Below, one piece after another: positions 16,548-23,982 of a stretch of DNA of 48,851 nt. Both the position numbers and the translations under genes were made by a program. Where the stretch lies: contig JALFSO010000045.1 of the NCBI GenBank assembly GCA_022778785.1, positions 1 to 48,851 of the forward strand. The letters run 5' to 3'. The notes under the pieces were generated by a model. The model had not been told where the DNA came from, did no database searches, and was given only the letters and a program-made list of their open reading frames with translations. The DNA is from Dysosmobacter sp. (GTDB lineage: Bacteria; Bacillota; Clostridia; Oscillospirales; Oscillospiraceae). The first letter of the stretch is position 1. Each line of letters opens with the position of its first letter.

Positions 16548-17699
16548 TCAGGATGTCTCCCGCAGGCAGGAGAGCCGGTCTCCGGCCTCGGCGGTCAGGT
16601 CCAGCAGGGCCCGCAGGCCGGACTCCGACACCTGACTGCCCAGCCAGACCGTGACGCTGCTCCGCCGGGCGGTGATCTTGCTGAACAACGTCTTTGCGGC
16701 GGGAGTGCTCTTCAGTCCGAAGGCGGAAGCGTCCACCTGAGCGGACAGCACCCGGTAGCCTGCCGCTTCCGCCTGCATCCGTTCCTCCTGACCGGCGTTC
16801 TCCAGGACACACAGCCGGGTCTTGACGCCCGCCGCCTGCCACAGCGCCTCATTAGCCAGGCGGAGCTGCTCCGCCACCGGCGTCTCCAGGGCAGCGTCCG
16901 CAGCCAGGCCCAGCCCATGGCCGGAGACCGCGATGCGCCGCACCAGATTGCCGGAGGCGGCGATCTCCTCCATGGTCAGATAAAAGGTTCCGGCGGCGTT
17001 CTTTCTGTCCAGTATATCCAGCAGAGACTCCACGTTCTCGCGCTCGTCCGCCCGGAAGCAGAGATGGAGCGTCTGGCTGCCAGTGGCCGTCTGTCCGGCG
17101 CTGCCTCCGCTGCCGGTGCTGTTCTCAGGCTGCTGGGCGGTCTGTTCCGACTGGCTGGGTGCCGTCTTGGCGGCCATGTACTGCTCGTAGACATACGCCA
17201 TGTTGAACGTGGCGGCATCGTTGAACAGACGGTTGGACAGGACCGCGTTTTTGTCATAGACCCGGACCAGATAGCCCTTTTCCACCTTGGTGTTGGTATA
17301 GCTCATGTTGAAGTAGCTGCACACCAGACTCACCGGAAGGAACACCGTGCCGTTCCGCAGGATGGCCGGCGGATAGTAGCCGAAGCCGTCACTGTCATCC
17401 ACCGTGTTTTTGGCCAGATCGAAATACAGCGCGCAATTAGCGGTCTCCCGGGAGTAGACGCCCGCCAGCTGCTTGGCGGCATTGTAAAAAGAGCCCACAC
17501 TCAGGGTCTGGACGGAGAACACCGTGCTGGCCACGTACAGATATCCGTTGGCCCAGAAGGGCATGGTGGCGTCGGACAGCTCCAGCATGGTATCGTTGGC
17601 GGCGGTGAAGTACACATTCCCCGCTGCCTCAGCGGAGGGCGCGGCCATCCCCGCCAGCAGCATCAGTACGCACACCAGCGCCAGCAGTTTTCGTCTCAT
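16548..17699 (-). CDS. Secreted protein with degenerate polysaccharide-deacetylase (NodB-like) domain
   Basis: This 383-residue protein has a clear signal peptide (KLLALVCVLMLLAGMAAPSAEA). An N-terminal part of about 150 residues resembles the copper-amine-oxidase-N stalk fold (FANGYLYV-like strands, GTVFLPVSLVCSYF). A Gln/Ser/Gly linker at about 185-210 leads to a NodB-like fold: LLDILDRKNAAGTFYLT and LVRRIAVSGHGLGLAAD. The usual TFDDGP aspartates are replaced by CFRADE, and the metal-binding HSxxH motif is absent, so deacetylase activity is unlikely. ATG 17699 is preceded by GGGGGAGGG; a longer frame upstream to 17888 has no start signal. Confidence 0.75.
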   Translation of the reverse strand: MRRKLLALVCVLMLLAGMAAPSAEAAGNVYFTAANDTMLELSDATMPFWANGYLYVASTVFSVQTLSVGSFYNAAKQLAGVYSRETANCALYFDLAKNTVDDSDGFGYYPPAILRNGTVFLPVSLVCSYFNMSYTNTKVEKGYLVRVYDKNAVLSNRLFNDAATFNMAYVYEQYMAAKTAPSQSEQTAQQPENSTGSGGSAGQTATGSQTLHLCFRADERENVESLLDILDRKNAAGTFYLTMEEIAASGNLVRRIAVSGHGLGLAADAALETPVAEQLRLANEALWQAAGVKTRLCVLENAGQEERMQAEAAGYRVLSAQVDASAFGLKSTPAAKTLFSKITARRSSVTVWLGSQVSESGLRALLDLTAEAGDRLSCLRETS

Positions 17700-17819
17700 G
17701 AGCCCTCCCCCTTTCCGGTGCTTTCTCCGATCCTTGGAATATGATATTTTACCACATTCGTAGAGGGCTTGTAAAGGGAAGGACGGGTCTTCCCGGTTCC
17801 TTCCATACCGGTAAAAACC

Positions 17820-17850
17820 GCGCCCCGGTCCGATGGACGGACCGGGGCGC
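17820..17850 (-). terminator. Terminator after the VOC-like gene
   Basis: GCGCCCCGGTCC and GGACCGGGGCGC form the stem. The minus strand continues GGTTTTTAC, a short T-tract, ending the aldolase/dihydroxyacetone kinase operon. Confidence 0.85.
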
Positions 17851-17865
17851 ACTCCGAATGCTGTC

Positions 17866-18189
17866 TTACTTCTCCTCGTAGAGCTCAATGATGGCGTCGT
17901 CCTGGATGACGAAAGCCAGACGGACGGTGTCGCTCAGCGCCTCCGGCCCGAAGATGACCTGCTGGGCCTGGGCGATATACGGATCCATGTCGTCCACCTT
18001 GTAGGCCACATGGGGCTGCTTGGAGAGAATCTCCGGAAAGCGGGTGCCCTCCTCGAACTTCAGATACTCGATCTTGTAGTCGTATGCGTCAACGCTCTCG
18101 TTGACCCAGAACTTGCCCCACTCGTTGTAGACCATGTTGGGCTTCTTGTTGAGAACGGGGATGCCGATGTGCATATATTCAGCTGCCAT
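17866..18189 (-). CDS. Small glyoxalase/VOC-like protein
   Basis: This 107-residue protein has alternating strand-helix patterning with HIGIPVLNKKPNM at the start and QPHVAYKVDDMDPYI in the middle. It ends with IQDDAIIELYEEK. Paired beta-alpha-beta-beta units and a final acidic residue resemble vicinal-oxygen-chelate (VOC) proteins, where H7 and E104 would be metal ligands. The gene is last in an operon with an LsrF-like aldolase and DhaK. I suggest an isomerase or lyase step on a small keto-sugar, by context only. AGGAGGGT precedes the ATG. Confidence 0.65.
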   Translation of the reverse strand: MAAEYMHIGIPVLNKKPNMVYNEWGKFWVNESVDAYDYKIEYLKFEEGTRFPEILSKQPHVAYKVDDMDPYIAQAQQVIFGPEALSDTVRLAFVIQDDAIIELYEEK

Positions 18190-18209
18190 GGGGGACCCTC
18201 CTGTCTTTC

Positions 18210-19091
18210 TTATTTGGAAGCCAGCTCCTGATAGAACTGATAGGCCTCCTTGTCCGTGAACTTCTCATGTACGATCTTGGCCACCGCCTGGCACATGGCG
18301 GCGGGATGCTCGCTCTGGAAGATGTTGCGGCCCATATCCACGCCCCGGGCGCCGTCGGAGATGGCCCGGTAGGCCATGGTCAGCGCCTCGTCCTCCGGCA
18401 ACTTCTTGCCGCCGGCGATGACGATGGGCACGGGACAGGCGGCCACCACCTTTTCAAAGTCGTCGCAGTAATAGGTCTTGACGAAGGACGCGCCCAGCTC
18501 CGCCAGCATCCGGGTGGCCAGCAGGAAATACTGGGTGGTGCGGGCCATCTCCTTGCCCACGGCGGTGACGCCCAGAACGGGGATGCCGTACCGCTCGCCG
18601 GCGTCCACGGCGCGGCAGAGCGTCTCCAGGGACTGGGCCTCTCCGGCGCCGCCGATGAAGCACTGGATGGCCACGGCGGAGGCGTTCATGCGGATGGCGG
18701 ACTCCATGTCCGCGCCCAGGCCGTTGCCGGTGCTCATGTCGTCGATGAGGACGCTGGCGTCATGGGTGGCCCGCAGGCAGATGGGCTTGTTCACCGTGGG
18801 CGGGATGCAGGAGCGGATAGCGCCCCGGGTGGCCATCAGCACGTCGGCGTACTGGCACAGGGGGGCAATGGTGACGTCCATGCGCTCCAGGCCCGCGGTG
18901 GAGCCCATGATGTAGCCGTGGTCAAAGGCCAGCATGACCGTGTTGCCGCTGACGGGGTTGAACAGGCGGGAGAGGCGGTTCTTGGTGCCCCAGTCGCCGT
19001 GGCCCAGACCCTTGGCAAAAAAGCCCTGCTCCGGGGCGGGGATATTCAGGTGATAATCCTTGGCTGCCTTGTTTCCGATCGCATCTGCCAT
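18210..19091 (-). CDS. lsrF: LsrF/DhnA-type class I aldolase or thiolase
   Basis: This 293-residue protein is closely similar in plan to LsrF, the 3-hydroxy-5-phosphonooxypentane-2,4-dione thiolase. Visible family segments are VMLAFDHGYIMGSTAGLE, GIPVLGVTAVGKEM, VKTYYCDDFEKVV (K is the likely Schiff-base lysine) and VIAGGKKLPEDEAL. In enteric bacteria LsrF ends autoinducer-2 breakdown, but no other lsr genes are here. The start lies five bases after the dhaK stop, with AAGGAG inside dhaK. With DhaK it more likely cleaves a phosphorylated ketose to dihydroxyacetone phosphate-type products; gene symbol reflects family only. Confidence 0.8.
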   Translation of the reverse strand: MADAIGNKAAKDYHLNIPAPEQGFFAKGLGHGDWGTKNRLSRLFNPVSGNTVMLAFDHGYIMGSTAGLERMDVTIAPLCQYADVLMATRGAIRSCIPPTVNKPICLRATHDASVLIDDMSTGNGLGADMESAIRMNASAVAIQCFIGGAGEAQSLETLCRAVDAGERYGIPVLGVTAVGKEMARTTQYFLLATRMLAELGASFVKTYYCDDFEKVVAACPVPIVIAGGKKLPEDEALTMAYRAISDGARGVDMGRNIFQSEHPAAMCQAVAKIVHEKFTDKEAYQFYQELASK

Positions 19092-19096
19092 GTCGG

Positions 19097-20098
19097 TCAC
19101 TCCTTGCTGAACGCGGGCGTGTGGGCGGGGGTGTTCCACAGGCGGAGCGTCTCATCGTCCCACTTGGCGATATTCATCTGGAAACCGGCGGCCTCCTGCA
19201 CGGTGAGGATCTCGCCCACCATGTTGGCCACGACCTCCACGCCCTTGGCCTTCAGGAACTCCACAGTGTCCTTGAACAGCACCAGCATCTCCATCATGGT
19301 GGTGGCGCCGCAGCCGTTGATCATGACGAACGCCTTGTCGCCGGCCTTCAGCTCCAGGCTCTTGCACAGGGCCTCGGCCACCGCGGCCACAGTGTCCTTG
19401 GAGGACATCATGGGCACCCGGACGCCGCCGCCCTCGCCGTGCTGGCCGGCGCCGATCTCCATGAGATCCGTCTCGCCCAGGTCGCCGAAGGACATGCCGT
19501 TCTGGGGATGGGTGGCGTCGGTGGACTTGACGGTGATGGAGGCCATGTTGTCCGCATATTTCTGGGCGATCTCGGCCACCTCGTCCAGGGACTTGCCCTC
19601 CCGGGCCGCAGCGGCGGCCACATGGTACAGCGCCACCGCGCCGGCCAGGCCGCGCTTGTTGTCCTCGCCGTTGGGATCGTACTGGATCTCCTCGCCGGTG
19701 ACCACCTGACGGACGTTGAGACCGGCCTTCTTGGCCAGCTTCATAGCCTGCTTGCCGGCCAGCTGGTCGCCGGCGTAGTTCAGGGTCAGCAGCAGCAGCA
19801 CGCCGTGGCCCTTGTCCGCCAGCTTCATGGCGTCAAACACCAGCTGGCCGTTGGGGGCGGCGAAGATGTCGCCCACCGCTTGGATGTCCAGCATGCCCTT
19901 GCCCACGAAGCCCGCCTGAGCAGGCTCATGGCCGGAGCTGCCGTAGGTGACGATGGTGACGTGGTCCGCGTCCGCCAGATCCTTGCTGATGACCAGATGG
20001 CCGTCCACGTCCAGGATGTCGCTGAACGCCAGTCCCAGGCCGGTCAGTTCCTCATCGGTGACGGTCTCGGGGGCGTTGATAAACTTTTTCATTTTCAT
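19097..20098 (-). CDS. dhaK: Dihydroxyacetone kinase subunit DhaK
   Basis: This 333-residue subunit binds dihydroxyacetone or related ketoses through a histidine. H220 in LMEIGAGQHGEGGG is the expected covalent hemiaminal residue, and TYGSSGHEPAQAGFVG near 51-66 is the canonical substrate pocket. ATG 20098 has GGAGG 8 bases upstream. DhaK needs DhaL to transfer phosphate from ATP or from a DhaM donor. The adjacent dhaL is internally deleted, so the pair may not work as encoded. Erythrulose or other C4 ketoses are alternative substrates. Confidence 0.92.
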   Translation of the reverse strand: MKMKKFINAPETVTDEELTGLGLAFSDILDVDGHLVISKDLADADHVTIVTYGSSGHEPAQAGFVGKGMLDIQAVGDIFAAPNGQLVFDAMKLADKGHGVLLLLTLNYAGDQLAGKQAMKLAKKAGLNVRQVVTGEEIQYDPNGEDNKRGLAGAVALYHVAAAAAREGKSLDEVAEIAQKYADNMASITVKSTDATHPQNGMSFGDLGETDLMEIGAGQHGEGGGVRVPMMSSKDTVAAVAEALCKSLELKAGDKAFVMINGCGATTMMEMLVLFKDTVEFLKAKGVEVVANMVGEILTVQEAAGFQMNIAKWDDETLRLWNTPAHTPAFSKE

Positions 20099-20164
20099 AC
20101 AGGATACCTCCACTCAAAATTTGATCGTCTATCGCATCCCGCCCGTGCGGGAGAGAGGCTTTGT

Positions 20165-20527
20165 TCAGGCCTGCGCCAGCCCCTGGAAGAACCGGGCCAT
20201 GGATGTGGCACCGGCGTCGGGCGTGCCGATGGTCTTGGCGCCGTAGCTCTTGGCCCGTCCGAATTTGGACACGAAGTTTTTGGAGTTCTCCGCGCCCTCG
20301 GTGGCGGCTTTGGCGGCGGCGGCAAACAGCTCGTCCGCGCTGTCCCCCTCGTAGGCGGCGATGGCCTCGCTGGCGGGGATCAGGGCGTCCATCATGGTCT
20401 GGATGCCGCCCTCCGCGTCATCCACCGCGGCGGAGATGGCCCCGGCGATCTTCGTCATGGTCAGGCCGTGGTCGGCGTCGCCGAATTTGGAGTCGATCTC
20501 CGTCAGCTCCGCCTCCGCGGCGGTCAC
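20165..20527 (-). pseudogene. dhaL: dhaL remnant, N-terminus and central segment missing
   Basis: The 120 readable residues match both ends of the ADP-binding subunit DhaL. The Mg-binding motif SKFGDADHGLTM opens the match, and TMMDALIPASEAI and RAKSYGAKTIG with PDAGATSM close it. Full DhaL is about 210 residues. Here the roughly 80 residues between them, including the GGASG nucleotide loop and the GDK before TMMDAL, are gone in frame. Upstream of the GTG used (20527) the frame still codes for family-like residues back to a TGA about 50 bases earlier, next to the mannosidase terminator, with no ATG and no ribosome site. It is most likely inactive, but the open frame means a shortened form cannot be excluded. 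Confidence 0.7.
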
Positions 20528-20584
20528 AGCCGCGCAGGCATTTTTCAGGCGCGCCGCATTGGCCCATCTCCCGGATCAGACAGG

Positions 20585-20620
20585 ACAGCGCCCCCTGTTC
20601 TCCCGAACAGGGGGCGCTGT
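20585..20620. terminator. Terminator between the mannosidase and dhaL remnant
   Basis: ACAGCGCCCCCTGTTC-TCCC-GAACAGGGGGCGCTGT is a 16-bp perfect stem. Ts follow it on the plus strand and As precede it on the minus strand, so its orientation is ambiguous, but it lies 25 bases past the mannosidase stop. Confidence 0.75.
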
Positions 20621-20644
20621 TTTCCGGCGGCGGATATGGCGGTC

Positions 20645-23600
20645 TCAGCGCAGCAGGATCGTTTTGATCTCAAAGGGCATCATGGTGAAGGTGGCTCTGC
20701 CGTCCTTCAGGGGAAGTTCCTCCTCGGTACCCTCCAGCAGATTTGTGGAGTAGGCTTTGGTGAAGGACGCGGGGACGGTCAGTGTGGTTTTCGTCCGCCC
20801 GTTTTCGCACTCATACAGACGCAGCACGACTCCGTCTCCGTCCTCCGCCTGCTTGACCGTCTCCAGCACTACGTTGGGCCGGTCCACGGAGGCGAAGCTG
20901 TACGCCCGGCCCGGCTCCCCGCCGGGGACCGCGCAGGCGGGCTGGTTCAGATAATAGGCTTCCCGGACGGTGCCGGCCTCTTTCCAGGTCTCCCCGTGGG
21001 GATACAGGGCATAGGTGAATGTATGGGTCTCCACATCGGCGTTGGGATTGGGGTCCACGCCGCATTTGATCAGCGTCAGGCCGATGGTGCCGTCGCAGAC
21101 GCTGTGTCCGTACTTGCAGTCGTTCAGCAGGCTGACGCCGTAATGTCCCTCGGAGAAGTCCATCCACTTGTGGGCGCAGGACTCGAACCGGGCCTTGTCC
21201 CAGCTGGTGTTGGTGTGGACCTTCCGGGTCACATTGCCGAACTGGATCTCAAAGGTGGCCTCATCGGCGTGGATGTCCACCGGGAACTCCGCTTTCAGCA
21301 GATGCTGATGCTCCTTCCAGTCCGCCGTCGTCTCAAAGTCGATGCGGCGGGTGTTGGCGTAGAAATGGATCTTCTGCCGGATCACCGACCGGCTGCACTT
21401 CCAGGTCAGGTCCAGGGTAGTTCGGACGGGACCGTCCTCCGTCCACGCCATGGACACAAGGTTGTCCACATCCCAGGACTTCTCCGTGTAGAACATGTCG
21501 ATGTCCCAGTTGTCGAAGTTCACCGGCTTGTCCTCATAGAGACGGAGCACATTCCCCCGCTTTCCGGGCTTCAGCAGCTCCCGGTCATTCTCCCGGTCGA
21601 AAATAGACGTGAAATGGCCGTGGGCATCCAGGGCGACGGTGTAATACGGTGTCTGCAAATGATAGTCATCCATGCGCACGAACGGCGATTCCGCCGCGCA
21701 GGCGGCGGGGCGGAAGCACCAGAAGCCCTTGGGCGGCAAGTCTCTCAGGTATGCCAGCGCGCCCTCCTCCGTCTGCTGGACGGGATAGACATTTCCCCGG
21801 TCATCCGCCAGGGCCTCCGCCCGGACCGCTCCCAGATGGACCACGTCATCCCGGGTGAAGCCGGTGGTATTGAACACGGTGATACCGCCGCCCGGTCCGG
21901 CCAGCGCCGCCAGACGGGTCCGGATCATGGCTCCCGCCTCATCCGCCAGCCGGGCGTACTCCTGTCGGGTGACGTCGTAGACCTCCCAGATGGAGCTGCC
22001 GGGGAGGATATCGTGGAACTGGTTCAGCAGCACCGTGTCCCGCCACATTTCCGAGAGCTTTCCGGCGGGGTAATCGCCGGTCAGCACACCCAGCAGCTCC
22101 AGATCCATCAGCAGGAACTCGCTCTTCCGGTTGCTGCGCTTGTTCCGGGCCATGGAGGTGTAGGTGCCGCGGTGATACTCGAAGTAGAACTCCCCCTCCC
22201 ACGTCTCCAGACGGCGGTTGTCCTTCACGCGGTCTTCCAGCTCCCGGAAGTAGGTCAGCGGCCCCGCCTGACGGACCTTAGGGATGCCTTTCACGCCCTT
22301 CTCCATCCGCTTGGAGACCTCCAGCATCCGGCGGGTGGGGCCTCCGCCGCCGTCGCCGTAGCCGTAGCACACCAGAATATCGTTGTTGATCTCCTTGTTC
22401 TGATAGCGTTCCCAGCCGCCCATGATGGCGTCGGGGTGCAGCATCCCGATGTAGGTGGTGTAGAAGTTCTTCTGCGGGTCCTGACCGATATTGACGGTGG
22501 TGATCAGATGGGTCAGTACCTCGCTGCCGTCGATCCCCCGCCAGACGAAGGTGTCGTTGGGGATCTTGTTGATCTGGTTCCAGGCCAGCTTCGTGGTCAT
22601 GAAGTAGTCCACGCCGCACTTTTTCATGATCTGGGGCAGGGCGCCGGAATAGCCGAACACGTCCGGCAGCCACAGGATCTGGCTGTCCACGCCGAATTCC
22701 TCCCTGAAGAAGCGCTTGCCGTGGAGGAACTGCCGCACCAGGGATTCGCCGGAGGTCAGGTTGCAGTCGGCCTCCAGCCACATGGCGCCCTCCGGCTCCC
22801 AGCGGCCCTCCCGGACCCGTTCCCGGATCTGCTCCATCAGTTCCGGGTAGCGCTGCTTCAGAAAGTCGTACAGGACCGGCTGGCTGGACATGAAGTGATA
22901 GTCGGGGTATTCCTCCATCAGCTTCAGGACCGTGGCGAAGGAGCGGACCACCTTTTCCCGGGTCTGGGCCACTGTCCACCACCACGCCACGTCGATGTGG
23001 GTGTGTCCGATGCAGGTGGCGATCACGTCGTCATGGCCGCCCATTTTCTCGTAGAGGTTCTTCTGTATGTACGCATCCGTCTCCCGGACGGAGGCCAGAA
23101 ACGCATCGGAATCCGGGTCCCGCAGATCCAGCAGATTGATGGTGTCGTTCAGCACCGTCTGAATGTCCAGCCGCGTCTTGTCGTCCTTCCCCATTCTCGG
23201 GAACGCCCAGAGGGGGACCTGAATGTCGTAGTACAGTCTGTTGACGTCCTCATTCAGCGTATACAGCTCCGGGAGGAAGCTGAACTCCCGGTGGAGCGTG
23301 CCGGTGTAGGCCTGCACGTCGATGGTCAGCTCCTCCCCGCCGCGGGCCTTTTCAAACAGTCGGATCTCCCGGTGGTACATATCGGCGCCCTGGGCCACCC
23401 TGCCGTTGATGAAGATCAGGAACTGGGGGTTCTTGCCGTCATCCTGCTCGTCGATCTGCGTGCGGAGCCTCATCCAGACAGATTTCCCCGCCAGACCAGC
23501 GGGGACGGTCACGCGGCTGCGGAACCAGTAATGGGCGCCTTCCAGCCCGTTGCAGTCTGTCTGCCGTCCCCGGAAGGCGCCCCCGGGCGTCGGCCGCTCC

Positions 23601-23791
23601 CCGTGCCTGGCGTACCAGTGCATCGTATCGATGTCAAAGTCCTCCCAGGGCGGGCCTCCGGCATCGGCTTCTTCCGGGCGGAAGTACTGCCCCGCCTTGT
23701 ATTTCCAGCCCGTGATGTCCTGACGGCTGCCGAAGCGCAGCAGCTGGAGTTGATCGCAGATGACCTGAATTCTCTGATCGATAAAGTACAT
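20645..23791 (-). CDS. Alpha-mannosidase, glycoside hydrolase family 38
   Basis: This 1048-residue cytoplasmic enzyme carries the GH38 zinc site HTHIDVAWWW at about residues 265-274. The nucleophile region is AMWLEADCNLTSGESLVRQ and the substrate-binding region is WLPDVFGYSGALPQIMKKCG. Long C-terminal beta-sandwich domains typical of GH38 follow. It releases alpha-linked mannose, probably from short imported glycans, since no signal peptide is present. I chose ATG 23791, with GAGAGGG about 9 bases upstream, over an ATG 24 bases earlier with no ribosome site. It has its own promoter and is not in an operon with a transporter here. Confidence 0.93.
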   Translation of the reverse strand: MYFIDQRIQVICDQLQLLRFGSRQDITGWKYKAGQYFRPEEADAGGPPWEDFDIDTMHWYARHGERPTPGGAFRGRQTDCNGLEGAHYWFRSRVTVPAGLAGKSVWMRLRTQIDEQDDGKNPQFLIFINGRVAQGADMYHREIRLFEKARGGEELTIDVQAYTGTLHREFSFLPELYTLNEDVNRLYYDIQVPLWAFPRMGKDDKTRLDIQTVLNDTINLLDLRDPDSDAFLASVRETDAYIQKNLYEKMGGHDDVIATCIGHTHIDVAWWWTVAQTREKVVRSFATVLKLMEEYPDYHFMSSQPVLYDFLKQRYPELMEQIRERVREGRWEPEGAMWLEADCNLTSGESLVRQFLHGKRFFREEFGVDSQILWLPDVFGYSGALPQIMKKCGVDYFMTTKLAWNQINKIPNDTFVWRGIDGSEVLTHLITTVNIGQDPQKNFYTTYIGMLHPDAIMGGWERYQNKEINNDILVCYGYGDGGGGPTRRMLEVSKRMEKGVKGIPKVRQAGPLTYFRELEDRVKDNRRLETWEGEFYFEYHRGTYTSMARNKRSNRKSEFLLMDLELLGVLTGDYPAGKLSEMWRDTVLLNQFHDILPGSSIWEVYDVTRQEYARLADEAGAMIRTRLAALAGPGGGITVFNTTGFTRDDVVHLGAVRAEALADDRGNVYPVQQTEEGALAYLRDLPPKGFWCFRPAACAAESPFVRMDDYHLQTPYYTVALDAHGHFTSIFDRENDRELLKPGKRGNVLRLYEDKPVNFDNWDIDMFYTEKSWDVDNLVSMAWTEDGPVRTTLDLTWKCSRSVIRQKIHFYANTRRIDFETTADWKEHQHLLKAEFPVDIHADEATFEIQFGNVTRKVHTNTSWDKARFESCAHKWMDFSEGHYGVSLLNDCKYGHSVCDGTIGLTLIKCGVDPNPNADVETHTFTYALYPHGETWKEAGTVREAYYLNQPACAVPGGEPGRAYSFASVDRPNVVLETVKQAEDGDGVVLRLYECENGRTKTTLTVPASFTKAYSTNLLEGTEEELPLKDGRATFTMMPFEIKTILLR

Positions 23792-23854
23792 GATCATTTC
23801 CCTCTCATCGTACATCTTTTGTCACGGATCTCCCGGGGAACAACGGATACTTTT

Positions 23855-23882
23855 ATTATATACGGATCGCGCCATCCTGCAA
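23855..23882 (-). promoter_or_regulatory. Promoter of the alpha-mannosidase gene
   Basis: TTGCAG (23877-23882), 16 bases and TATAAT (23855-23860) read on the minus strand. Confidence 0.65.
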
Positions 23883-23922
23883 TCCGTGCTTTCCGCGCCG
23901 GTCCGCAATTCCGCAAAAGGGC

Positions 23923-23950
23923 GCCCCCGATCCCAAACGGGATCGGGGGC
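23923..23950 (-). terminator. Terminator of the repeat-bearing surface protein gene
   Basis: GCCCCCGATCCC pairs with GGGATCGGGGGC; the minus strand continues GCCCTTTTGC. Confidence 0.85.
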
Positions 23951-23982
23951 ACTGTGATCTGCGCAGCCAAAGTCCGCCGCAG

